Of a stretch of DNA of 64,000 bases, positions 20,391-29,879 are shown piece by piece. A program made the translations under genes and the position numbers. Under the pieces are notes generated by a model, which was not told where the DNA came from, made no database searches, and saw only the letters and a program-made list of their open reading frames with translations. Within the stretch, counting starts at the first letter, position 1; each line of letters starts with the position of its first letter. Source of the DNA: Deltaproteobacteria bacterium (GTDB lineage Bacteria > Myxococcota_A > Polyangia > Polyangiales > JADJMO01); contig JALHOE010000021.1 of NCBI GenBank assembly GCA_022843175.1, forward strand, positions 1 to 64,000, read 5' to 3'.

Positions 20391-22235
20391 TCAGTACGTC
20401 TCGCCCCCTGCCTGCCCGCGACCCTTCTCCACCCACTCGGTTTCCTCACGCGGCGGCAGCACCAGCGGTGCGATGCAGAGATAGAGCGTGACGAACCACA
20501 GGTAGGCGCCCTCATAGCTCTGGTACTCATTCTGATGCATCAGGCCATGCGCGAACCTGTTGCGGAGGTTCGAACCGAATTTCTCGATCAGCAGCCCGCG
20601 GAGGTCGAACAGGATGTCGGCGCCGAATAGCGGGGTGAGCTCCGCCATCCGCAGCGTGGTGTTGAGATCGAGCTCGTCCTGCGTGAGGTCCGACTTGAGG
20701 TTCGACGACGGGACGTTTGCATGCTCCAGCAGCAGCACGCGGACCGCGTGTTCGATCTGCGGGATCAGCACGTGAGTCGACGTCATGAAGTCGCCGTTCA
20801 GCCCCGCCCACAATCCGCGCGCGAACAACGCCTCGCGGCCATCGGGGACGAAGGGACTATTCGCGAGGAGTCCGCGCAGTCCACCCTCCCTGATCTCGTG
20901 CTCGAAGATGATTCGGCGGCGAGCCGGTTCGATCAGTGCCTGCGCGATGACACCCTGGTGCATGGCGGCGTAGCGGAACATTTCGGCCTCTACCGCCGCT
21001 TCGCCCTCCTCCGCGGTACCGCCCAGCAGTGCTCCGCGCTGCGCGGCGACGCGACCTTGATTGGTCAGCACGACGGATGAGAAAAGGAACTGCATCGGAT
21101 GTTCGCGCGCCTGTTCCTCCACGCGCTTCCGCAGCTCGGTCGCGGCGAGCGGCCGATACTCGAGCGCCAGTGCAGCAAGCGCATCGCCTGCGAGCTTCTT
21201 CCCGGAAACAAGGGCTTCGCTTCGCTTCACGAGCTCCGAGATGTCGTGAGTGACCTCGGAGCGCTTCAACTCGCCGAGGACAGACTGTTGGTAGCCCAGC
21301 AGCATGCGGTGCGCCTCGCGCCGCCGTTCCTGCGTGCCGGGAGCCTTCCGGAGCGCCTCAACAGCGCGCTGTTGGTGCATCACGGCCTCGCTGAATGACG
21401 GTGGCGTAGCCAGAGCGGCGCGCTGCGCTGCCTTGATCCAGTTCTCGCCGATGCGGGCGAGCGTCGCGTTCGCCGCGTCAGCCGTGCCGTTCTTCCGTTC
21501 CCACGTCGCCTTGAGCTCAAGGTAGTCGGCGGCACGATGTGCGTCGCCCTCTCCCTCGGCCGCAGAGGCAGCCGCTTCAGCCCGCGCGATGCATCGCGTC
21601 GGATCACCCCGACGATACTTGAGAAGGAGCTCCATCAACTTCGCCGCGAGGTAGCCCTCGGCGGCGTCATCTCGCGTGAGGAGTCCCTCTACCGACGCGA
21701 TCGCGTTGTCGAACAGATCCTGTCGGCCGATGTTCGCCGCGAGCTGGGCGGCGCGCTCGATTCGCTTGATGGCCGCGGCCCAGTGTTCGGTCCCAAGGCT
21801 CTGCGCTGCTGCTAGGTACGCCGTCGATGCGTCCGCAGCAGCTGCGTGATCACGCGCTCCGAGCCACCGCACGTCGAGGAGGCGAGCGCGAAGCTCGGCG
21901 TCCTGCACGTCGGCCATGAAGTCTCGGATGACCTCGAGCGCGGCGACATCGAAGTCCTCGAGCGCGGCCGTCCTCGACGCCCCCATCTGCGCGAATGCAG
22001 CAAGTGGAGTCGCTGGTGAGTCGAGGCGCAGAGCCATCGACGTGAGGTGGCCGAGGAAGCGCAGCGCGCGATATGCGCCGGTCTCGTTCCTCTCCTTCGC
22101 GGCCGTTGCAGCAGCGAAGAGAGCGGATGAGTAGCGCGAGCAGTCCTGCCGGTCGCAGTTCGCGATCACCGAAAGCCACCCCGAGGCCCGCAGCTCACTG
22201 ATGGTTGGCACCTGGTTGTCTGCCCCGTCGGTCAT
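20391..22235 (-). CDS. DUF4209-domain protein (RNxxxHG motif), HEPN-like
   Basis: C-terminal LIEKFGSNLRNRFAHGLMHQNEYQSYEGAYLWFVTLYLC; helical TPR-like N-terminal region. Confidence 0.75.
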   Translation of the reverse strand: MTDGADNQVPTISELRASGWLSVIANCDRQDCSRYSSALFAAATAAKERNETGAYRALRFLGHLTSMALRLDSPATPLAAFAQMGASRTAALEDFDVAALEVIRDFMADVQDAELRARLLDVRWLGARDHAAAADASTAYLAAAQSLGTEHWAAAIKRIERAAQLAANIGRQDLFDNAIASVEGLLTRDDAAEGYLAAKLMELLLKYRRGDPTRCIARAEAAASAAEGEGDAHRAADYLELKATWERKNGTADAANATLARIGENWIKAAQRAALATPPSFSEAVMHQQRAVEALRKAPGTQERRREAHRMLLGYQQSVLGELKRSEVTHDISELVKRSEALVSGKKLAGDALAALALEYRPLAATELRKRVEEQAREHPMQFLFSSVVLTNQGRVAAQRGALLGGTAEEGEAAVEAEMFRYAAMHQGVIAQALIEPARRRIIFEHEIREGGLRGLLANSPFVPDGREALFARGLWAGLNGDFMTSTHVLIPQIEHAVRVLLLEHANVPSSNLKSDLTQDELDLNTTLRMAELTPLFGADILFDLRGLLIEKFGSNLRNRFAHGLMHQNEYQSYEGAYLWFVTLYLCIAPLVLPPREETEWVEKGRGQAGGETY

Positions 22236-22294
22236 CCGCGGACTCTACCAGCGCCGACCGATGCGATCGGAGTGTTCGCGGCGGAGGCGGTGCT

Positions 22295-22719
22295 TCAGCG
22301 CGCTGTTGTGGCAAGCTCTGATGCGACGCCACCGTGGCCATCGAGTCGCCGCGCGATGGTCTTGGCCTGCGCGAGGCGAAGATTGCCGTCGAGGATGCCG
22401 TGAGCGTGGGTTGTGGCGCCGACGTCACGGAGGGCAGGGCGGTCGCCGCGGCGCGCGCCCCATAGCGTGAGCACCTGAACTTCACCGTCCACGAGGTCGT
22501 AGTACACGTGGAAGGCGGTCTTCGGCATCAAGGTCCGGTACACGCTGCGACCTTGCTGAGCGCGACGCGCTGGCCCGCGTTGGGGGACTTGTTGATTAGC
22601 TCGAGCGCGTCGGCGAGCTCCTCGTCGAAGAGGTACGGCGCTTTGTCACGATTCGCGAGCCACCACGCGCGCCCCGCGTCGATCCGCTCGACCGCGGCGG
22701 GGAGGAGGCGCAACTTCAT
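22295..22719 (-). pseudogene. ParE/RelE-superfamily toxin split by a 1-nt frameshift
   Basis: 22719..22528 encodes MKLRLLPAAVERIDAGRAWWLANRDKAPYLFDEELADALELI...ALSKVAA; the ParE-like C-terminus (VYRTLMPKTAFHVYYDLVDGEVQVLTLWGARRGDRPAL) continues in another frame from about 22543. Confidence 0.7.
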
Positions 22720-22952
22720 TGCTGGCGTTTGGCCCGGAGACTCGCGATGTACTCGCCTCCGTCGATTCCCTCGCCGCGCTGAGCTTGTGCACGTGCGAGC
22801 GCGATCGACTTCTCCAACTCGGCACGCTCGTCACCGAGCTCGGCGTCGAGTACGTCATCGACGACTTCGAGGGCGACTTCGGCCCCGTCGGGTAGGTCGG
22901 TCGGTTCGTCGAGGACCAGCCGGCCCTTACGTACGTGCGCACGCACGATCAT
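22716..22952 (-). CDS. Antitoxin-like protein paired with ParE-like toxin
   Basis: MIVRAHVRKGRLVLDEPTDLPDGAEVALEVVDD...; overlaps toxin by 4 bp and the upstream HTH gene by 4 bp. Confidence 0.75.
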   Translation of the reverse strand: MIVRAHVRKGRLVLDEPTDLPDGAEVALEVVDDVLDAELGDERAELEKSIALARAQAQRGEGIDGGEYIASLRAKRQQ

Positions 22953-24028
22953 GCCGGGAATCGTAGCAGACGGCCCGCCAGTGCGTCGGTGCGCGTCGGA
23001 CGGTCGATCGCCAGGGCTGACCTCGAAGACATCCGGCTTCCGCGACGCGCGCGCCGCCGCGGCAGGCGGGCGAGCAAGAACTCGAACTGGGCCGCCGCGT
23101 TGGCGGTGGCGTCGATCCCCGCTGCGCTAACGTCCGCTTGCACCGCCGTGTAGTCCGCAGCCCAATCCTCGGACGCGCCGTGGCCGATCGCGTGCGCGAC
23201 CACGAAGTCCGACGGAGCCAGGAGCGCGGCGAGGACCCACTTCACGCCCACCTCCGGCGCCTGCAGATCGTCCCGTCCCTTGCAACGTGCAACGGCCGAG
23301 CACACGCGTGCGATCTCTTCGACGTCTTCGGCAGGTAGCCACCGCCGCAGGCGACGCACCACGTCGGCGAGCGCGTAGTGCCAGTAGAGATCCCGGTACA
23401 CCGCCTGACGATCGCGGCTCAGGGCGACGCCGAAGTATCGCGCCAGCACCTGCAATCCCTCACGCTTCGGCCGTTCGCCTTTCGTGAACCACCGACCGAC
23501 GGTGTGCTCGCGGAAGCCGGTGGCGACTGCGACAGCACGCAACGATGGCGTGCCTGCGGCCTCGCGAAGGTCGTGGAGCGGCTTGCCGATCGTGATCGGA
23601 TCCAGCCACGCCGGCGGGTCCGCTGCGCCGACGCTGACGCCGAAGTCGATGCCCGCATGGGTGAACAATTGGAGCTTCGACGCCAACGCGACGGCGGCGA
23701 TTCGTAGGTGCGCGCGGAGCGATGCCTGACCCGAAGGGCGAACGGCGTCCCATCGCTGCATCGCCGCGGCGACGGGGAGGAACATCCCCACAGCGCGTGT
23801 CAGATCGTCGGCGCGTCGTTCGTCGATCAGTTCTTCGGTGCGGAGGAACTCCAGCATCGCCGAGAGACGGCAGCACCAATGGCGGGTCTGCACGCTTCCC
23901 GCGAAGCACCGCCGTCCGGTGCGATCGCGCAGGGCACATGCGCGGGAGCCAGTCGCGTAGCGACCCGCATGAAGTGCCTCGACGAACACGCCGAGCAGCG
24001 CGGTGCTCGCGGGAAGGTGCGTCGCCAC
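22949..24028 (-). CDS. HTH-containing hypothetical protein, coupled to TA pair
   Basis: SLRAVAVATGFREHTVGRWFTKGERPKREGLQVLARYFGVAL HTH. GTG at 24028 overlaps the upstream stop (TAGTG); the stop overlaps the antitoxin start (ATGA). Confidence 0.65.
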   Translation of the reverse strand: MATHLPASTALLGVFVEALHAGRYATGSRACALRDRTGRRCFAGSVQTRHWCCRLSAMLEFLRTEELIDERRADDLTRAVGMFLPVAAAMQRWDAVRPSGQASLRAHLRIAAVALASKLQLFTHAGIDFGVSVGAADPPAWLDPITIGKPLHDLREAAGTPSLRAVAVATGFREHTVGRWFTKGERPKREGLQVLARYFGVALSRDRQAVYRDLYWHYALADVVRRLRRWLPAEDVEEIARVCSAVARCKGRDDLQAPEVGVKWVLAALLAPSDFVVAHAIGHGASEDWAADYTAVQADVSAAGIDATANAAAQFEFLLARLPRRRARRGSRMSSRSALAIDRPTRTDALAGRLLRFPA

Positions 24029-24207
24029 TATTTGCCGCTCTTCTGACCGGCCTGATCGGTGCTCGGCGCGGGCTGTTGTGGCGCGGCTCCGCTCCCGTCC
24101 GACGGGGCTGCGGGCGGCGTCTCCGCGCGCGAGGACCAGTACGTGGGGTCCTGCGAGTTCATCTGCCGTGAGCGGTTGTCCATCGCTGCTTTCGAGTTGT
24201 TCGACAT
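24028..24207 (-). CDS. Small conserved-looking protein (MSNNSKAAMDNRSRQMNSQDPTYWSSR)
   Basis: ATG at 24207; resembles small DNR.NQ.NPNN..Y..SRG-type proteins; coupled to the downstream HTH gene. Confidence 0.55.
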   Translation of the reverse strand: MSNNSKAAMDNRSRQMNSQDPTYWSSRAETPPAAPSDGSGAAPQQPAPSTDQAGQKSGK

Positions 24208-24698
24208 GGTCGGGTTCCTTTCGGTCACCACGTTCGGTGACCAACGCCATAGGTGCGTCGGTCCCTTCCCATGGGCCATGTCGATCGCTAGGACATTCGG
24301 CTGAAACTCGAAGAGACTCAGAGACTTGCGAGCGCCTGATATCGCGACCTGCGGCAGGTTCATCGCAGCTGTCAAGCGAGGACGCGTCCCGAGAGATTCA
24401 TATTCATGACTGTCGTCAAGCATCCCGGATGACGCCCGTGGCCGAACTCCCGAAATGCCGACCTTTCATCGCCCTGCTCACCTGAGCATGCTCTGACACC
24501 CACTGCTCAGAAGACGGCGCCTCAATGAGACCAACGACCAAGGGGTCTCCCTTGGCAAAGTACGGCGATTCTGGACTCCGCCCAACTCCAATCCGGGGTG
24601 TCCATGTCCATGGTGAGCAGGCTGTGAGCATGGCGGCCGCGGACATTGCCTGGCACCCCCACAATCCGAGATCGCAGCGGACGCGCTAGCTTCATGCC

Positions 24699-25385
24699 GT
24701 GCCGATGCTGCGGGAAGGACACTGGGCGTCGCTCGAGATGATCGAGGACACCGCGGCCGTCCGCGCGGCGCTCGCCATCTACGTCGAAGAGCTCGGGCAC
24801 CCCGTCTACCTGCGCCCAACAGATAAGGGCCTGACGGCCATCAGCCTCGACCCGTCGAACCGCGCGATGGTGGGTGTGGGCGGTACCAACTGCTCCCTTC
24901 GGAAGCTGCCGGCGGGCATCGCATCGATCCGAGCGGCGGTCACCGAGTACCGCGCAAAGGTCGCGGCGATGAAGCGCGAATCGATCGAAGAACGGTTCGT
25001 GCTCTCCCGAATCCGAGCAGCACTCGGCGACTCGCTTCGGCTCCGCAAGGACCTTCTCTTCCTCCATCAAGAGCTGCGCTTCACCAACGCGAACAAGATC
25101 GACATCCTCGCGATCGACCCAGCGCGCGGGCAGCTCGTCGTCATCGAAGCGAAGGAGTCCGACCTTGCTGTCCGGCGTGACGGCGCGGCGGCCCAGGCGG
25201 CAGGTTACTGCGCGCAGCTCGCCGAGCACGCGGACGAGCTCCTTCCCTTCTTCGCGAGGCTCGCTGCTGCCCTCGCGCGCATCTACTCCGTGCCCGACGA
25301 CGTAGTACTCGACCGCGCCCTGCCAGCGCGGTGGGAGGTGTGGTGGCCACGCGGAACGCAGCTGGGGCCAAGGGAACATGCGTGA
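24699..25385 (+). CDS. PD-(D/E)XK nuclease-like protein (DUF91/NucS-like core)
   Basis: NKIDILAIDPARGQLVVIEAKESDLAVRRDGAAAQAAGY: D...ExK core. Confidence 0.65.
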   Translation: MPMLREGHWASLEMIEDTAAVRAALAIYVEELGHPVYLRPTDKGLTAISLDPSNRAMVGVGGTNCSLRKLPAGIASIRAAVTEYRAKVAAMKRESIEERFVLSRIRAALGDSLRLRKDLLFLHQELRFTNANKIDILAIDPARGQLVVIEAKESDLAVRRDGAAAQAAGYCAQLAEHADELLPFFARLAAALARIYSVPDDVVLDRALPARWEVWWPRGTQLGPREHA

Positions 25386-26265
25386 GGCAGCGTGGCAGCG
25401 CGAGCTGCGCGCGCGGCAGGTCGCGTGGCGAGAGCGACACGGACTTCCGATCGGTCACCACAACGGGCGCCCGCTTGGATCACGGCTCGCGATGCCCGAC
25501 GCCGAAGCGCACCTCTGGAACTTCCTAACACCGGCGATCGGCGATCTGGTGCAAGCCGAGTATCGCGCGAATCTGACCCGTTCCCGGCAGCAGCAGAAGG
25601 TCTACGGGTACCCGCGCCTGTTCGAGGATCTCCTCTCGTCGCAGCCGATGGCGTTCAACCTGTTCGGCGAGATGGCGCTCGACCTCGAGATCGCAACCGC
25701 CGCGGCGCGTGCTCTCTGGCCGGCACGTGTCGATCGGGTAGAGCGGGTCGAGTTCGAGTGGTCGCCCGGTAGATGGGACGCGCGCTACTTGAACAACGGT
25801 TCCGCAGCAGACGTCGTCGTGTTCCACACGACCCCCGCGGGTGGCCGCGGCGCGATCCTCGTCGAGACGAAGTATCACGAGAATCTTACCGGCGACGATT
25901 ACGAGTTGAAGCCGCGCTACATCGAGGTGGCGGATGCCTCGGGGGCCTTTGCGGTCGGTGCCGAGGAGGTGGTCGGACACGGCATGCTTCAGCAGTTCTG
26001 GTTCGACCACCTATTGGCGCTCGCGACGAAGAACACCGACAGGCTCGACAGCGTCCTGTTCGTCGTGATGTTCCCAGCAATCAACGAACGCTGCGTCGAC
26101 GCGTGTGCACGGTATCGAAGCGCGCTTGCGATAGATGGTGTCCCAACGTTCGAACACCGCACGCTCGAGGACGTCGTTGCGGCCGTCGCGCCGGTCACGA
26201 AGGGCGGGTGGGCAAGCTCCTTCGAGCAGCGGTATCTCTTGCCCACCCTAGTCGCCTCACCGTGA
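25378..26265 (+). CDS. Putative PD-(D/E)XK restriction-endonuclease-like protein (PGN_0703-like)
   Basis: AFNLFGEMALDLEIATAAA; AADVVVFHTTPAGGRGAILVETKYHENLTG (D...ExK). Overlaps the preceding gene by 8 bp. Confidence 0.65.
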   Translation: MREAAWQRELRARQVAWRERHGLPIGHHNGRPLGSRLAMPDAEAHLWNFLTPAIGDLVQAEYRANLTRSRQQQKVYGYPRLFEDLLSSQPMAFNLFGEMALDLEIATAAARALWPARVDRVERVEFEWSPGRWDARYLNNGSAADVVVFHTTPAGGRGAILVETKYHENLTGDDYELKPRYIEVADASGAFAVGAEEVVGHGMLQQFWFDHLLALATKNTDRLDSVLFVVMFPAINERCVDACARYRSALAIDGVPTFEHRTLEDVVAAVAPVTKGGWASSFEQRYLLPTLVASP

Positions 26266-26495
26266 CGAACGCGATCCATGCGTAGGTCAACACGAGCTCG
26301 CGCGGCGCCCCATCCCCCGCCGTCACCGCGCCTCCACCATGGCAGTGTCAGCACCCGGAAGGACGATGCGCCGGGGCGCCCGGATCGCAAATCATGGCCG
26401 AACTCTCATGAATCGCGGGTGCCGCGGAGGTGCGCGTGCCCTCCGAAAGCGTGGTGGAGGCTGTCAGGAGGCCTCCCGTGGCGGAAAGGTGACTA

Positions 26496-27950
26496 TCAAG
26501 CGGAAACGGAAGGGTCCGGACACGCGCGGGGCTCCTGGACGCTGGGACCGTCTGCGCCACCGCCACTCCCGCCCCCGGCGCCCAGATCGCCATCTTGCTG
26601 TTCGGACGCTGTCGCGCCTTGTCGGCGCTCGCGGCAGCGCTGGCACTTTGCATCGTGCTCCGTGAGCATCTGCGTGACCTCCTCGCGCAGCCGTCGCAGC
26701 GGGTCGATCCTGTCCGCGTAGCTCGCCGCCCACTTCAAATGTTAATCGAACTCGCCGTCGGGTGTGATGTCGAGGTGCGCGTCCTCGACGGTCGCGCGCG
26801 TTTCCGCGATGTAGTCGCGGATGTCGTGCGCGAGGCGCCAGCGCCCGATCGACGCTTCGAAGTCCTTCTCGCGCTGCAGCTGCTCTTCGCGGCGCCGCTG
26901 CTCGGCGGCCTTGCGCGCCTCCTCGCGCCGTTTGCGATCCCACTCCTCCATCTGCGCGTCGTGCTTCCGCCTTTGCTCCTCCTCCCGCTCGATGGCTGCG
27001 GTGATCAGCGGCGCGATGGTGTTCGGTCCCGCCTTCTCGAGCTCGCGGGCGATCGCCGCGAACTGCTTTTCGAGATCGCCGGGGGACTTCTCGCGCCAGT
27101 AGTGGGACCACTCGACATTGTGCCGCGTGGCGTAGGCGTGCAGCCCGAGGCGGCCGCTCGGAAGCCAACGCTTGGAGAACCTCCAGCGATCGTTGTGCGC
27201 AGGCGCGAAGGGATTCGGTCGTTTCGGCTTCGCGGGGGCGGGCGTGACCTTCACGCGGACGTAGTCGCCGTCCTTGTATTCGACATCGACCTCCTCGGCG
27301 ATTTCGAACACCGTGAGGCCGATCGCAATCTCTCCGACCAAGGCGATCGTCGGGACACCGGGCGTCCAGCGACTGTCGCGCAGCTCGTACGCGTCGTCGC
27401 CCGCCCCGTTCTCGCGAAGCTCGCATGCACGCTGCCGCCACTCACCGCGCGGCGGCGCGAGGAGCACGCGCTGTCCGCGATCCTCGAGATCGAGGAACAG
27501 GTTGCTTGCGACTTTCAGCGCGCGGTCGAGCAGCGACTTCGAGACAAGGATGTCGACGAGGTTCTTCTTGTGCGGGCGGACGTAGTACGTGTTGCGACCC
27601 TCGCGGGCGTGATCGAAGTGCGCGCGTGCTCCAACCAGGAGCGGATGTTTGTCCGGCCTCTCGCCCTTCTTCCATGTGCGCGTCGACTTCGACGTCATCG
27701 GCGCGAGCTGCGGCGACGAGCCGTCGCGGCACCATTCGATCTCGTCGCCCGGTTCCGCCGCGGGCAGAGCTTCGCGCTCGACCTCGATGCCAACCTCGAG
27801 CTGCTGCCAGTAGCCGCGAGGTGGCCGTGGGATGTTGAGGCGCTCGCAGATGCGCGCGAGGTAGTTCGACGACACCTCGTACCGCTTTGCGACCGCCGTC
27901 ATCGGCTCTGCCCAGACTTCCTTGTAGAGGTGCTCGCGCGCGACCGTCAT
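26496..27950 (-). pseudogene. Conserved N-terminal-HTH hypothetical protein interrupted by an in-frame TAA
   Basis: 27950..26742 encodes MTVAREHLYKEVWAEPMTAVAKRYEVSSNYLARICERLNIPRPPRGYWQQL...DGEFD, then TAA (complement of 26742-26744). The same frame continues HLKWAASYADRIDPLRRLREEVTQMLTEHDAKC to 26496. Confidence 0.6.
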
Positions 27951-28080
27951 CGGACCGAATGATACGACGACGCGCACCCCAACCGATCGCGCCGCTCCGC
28001 CTTCGGCGCGACCGAGTGAACGTTGGCGCGCGGATCGTCAGCCGGCGATCTCGGAGTCATCCAACCCCGACGAGTCGGCC

Positions 28081-28429
28081 TTGGCAATCGAGATCGATCG
28101 ACACATTCTCGCGTCGGTGGTCTCCAACCTGCTTCAGAACGCCTTCAAGTTCAGCCACGCCCAGAGCAACGTCACGCTTCGCGTCCACGCCTCGGCAGAG
28201 CGAGTGCTGATTGACGTCGAGGACGAGTGCGGTGGGCTTCCGCCCGGCAAGGTCGAGAAGCTTGTTTCTTCCCTTCGAGCGCCGGGGCGAAAATCCGACC
28301 GGGCTGGGGCTCGGGCTCACGATCAGCGTTGATGGCGCGAGGGCAAACGGCGGCGAGCTGCGCGTTCGTGACGTGCCGGGACACGGATGTGTGTTCACGG
28401 TGGACCTGCCACTAAGAGAGACGGCCTGA
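28081..28429 (+). pseudogene. Truncated, frameshifted histidine kinase ATPase (HATPase_c) fragment
   Basis: N-box VVSNLLQNAFKFSH and G1 DVEDECGGLPPGKVEKL in one frame; LPFERRGENPTGLGLGLTISVDGARANGGELRV...GCVFTVDLPL in another; no upstream sensor or HisKA domain. Confidence 0.75.
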
Positions 28430-28612
28430 CGCCTGGCGGACGCGATTGCAGTGGCCGCCGCTGCCGGGGAGTTTGACGTCGCCGAGGGCCTGTTGCGGAT
28501 CGCGCGAGGGCGGTCGTAGAGCGCGCGTGCGAAGGGCGCGCGGCGCGTATCGACGTGTGCGGCGTGGCCGCGGTCCAACGCGCGTGAAGACGCGCGCATG
28601 ATCCGCGAAGAC

Positions 28613-29761
28613 CTACTTGCAAACTGCCGGCAACGACTCGAACACCGAAACGAGCTTGGTGTAGTCGTCGTGGTAGGTGCCGCCCTTGAGGTCGGTCATG
28701 TACTTGAAGAAGAACCGATTCGCCGCCGGCGTGATCTTCGCGTTGTCGTAGGCCGTCGTGTCCGTGTCCGTGTTGCCGAAGCCGTAGGCGGGCGCAGCGC
28801 CGATCTTGCTCTTGAGGTCTGCGAGCTCGGTGGTCTTGTACGCGATGCCGGCCGCGCCGGTCTCGCCGATCTGGCTGAAGCTTGTGTGCATGATCCCCGT
28901 CGGGAACCCTTTGTCGCGCAGCCAGTCGCGGGTCTTCTGCACGAAGAACTCCGGTCGTGCGGTGAGGTAGAAGACGAAGTACCCCTTCCGCGCAAACACG
29001 TTCAGCACGTCGGCGGATCCTGGATTCGCGCCGGGAGGGGTGCCGCCGAACGCCTCGCTCCAAGAGGCGCTCTCACTCGTCGTGAGTGTTCCGTCGATGT
29101 CACTGACGACGACCTTCGCACCCTCGGGGAGAACCTCGATGAATTGATCGGTCGTCGACAGGTCTCCGCCCATCACGAAGTGCACGCGGTGTCGGCCGAC
29201 GGGGAGCGGCGAACCCTCGATCGCCGAGATGTCGACGTACACGCGACCGCCGGTATCGACAACGCCTTCTACTGTGGCGTGTTCGCCGTCATTCGTCGTG
29301 CGGAAGGTTCCGAGCTTCTTCCAGGTCGTGCCGCAGTCGCGCAACAAGTAGACGTCGACATCCTCGTCCTGAGCGTCGTTGTCGGGTGTCGGCGCACCAT
29401 AGGCGAACTTCGCGAGCGCCCACGCCTTCGAGCCCGCGTTGATGAAGAGGTCGCGGCCGCGGTGGTTCGCGCTGCCGCCCCAACCGGAGGTCGTGTGCCG
29501 GAAGGAACGCTTGGGGCCAGGGTCCGGCGGGGACGCGTCACACTTTGGACGCGGCGGGCAGACGATCGCTGCCGTGTCCGGTGGGCTGGTGTCGACCGAC
29601 GCGCCGGTGTCGACGATGTTGCTGTCCTCGATCGCCGTGTCGTCGAGGCTCGCCGTGTCGCGCACCGCGGCGTCGCGCTGCCCGTCGAGGTCCGACGCGC
29701 TGCCGGCTCCGGAGCATGCGGCAAGTAGTGGGAAGGCGAGAACGAGCCGGGTGACACTCAC
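28613..29761 (-). CDS. Secreted lipin/LNS2-like HAD phosphatase lipoprotein
   Basis: Lipobox-like LLAACSG; VVSDIDGTLTTSE (DxDGT), VFYLTARPEFF, YGFGNTDTDTTAY. Confidence 0.75.
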   Translation of the reverse strand: MSVTRLVLAFPLLAACSGAGSASDLDGQRDAAVRDTASLDDTAIEDSNIVDTGASVDTSPPDTAAIVCPPRPKCDASPPDPGPKRSFRHTTSGWGGSANHRGRDLFINAGSKAWALAKFAYGAPTPDNDAQDEDVDVYLLRDCGTTWKKLGTFRTTNDGEHATVEGVVDTGGRVYVDISAIEGSPLPVGRHRVHFVMGGDLSTTDQFIEVLPEGAKVVVSDIDGTLTTSESASWSEAFGGTPPGANPGSADVLNVFARKGYFVFYLTARPEFFVQKTRDWLRDKGFPTGIMHTSFSQIGETGAAGIAYKTTELADLKSKIGAAPAYGFGNTDTDTTAYDNAKITPAANRFFFKYMTDLKGGTYHDDYTKLVSVFESLPAVCK

Positions 29762-29879
29762 TCGGCGGAGCTTGCCATGGCCAACGTTCCTCGCAGCTTA
29801 ACATGTGCCAAACGGATCGCCGCAGAACCTCATGCGCACCACAGCTGCTTCTTGCCGTGCAACAGCTACGCTTCAAGTC

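Noticed and set aside
26138-26160. gtcccaacgttcgaacaccg resembling the tRNA-Glu 3' end (possible att site)
   Set aside because: Imperfect match lying within the coding frame of the nuclease gene (VPTFEHRTLED); not convincing as an att repeat.
26595-27962. 455-aa plus-strand ORF over the HTH gene
   Set aside because: Shadow frame; the minus-strand product has a conserved-looking HTH N-terminus (REHLYKEVWAEPMTAVAKRYEVS).
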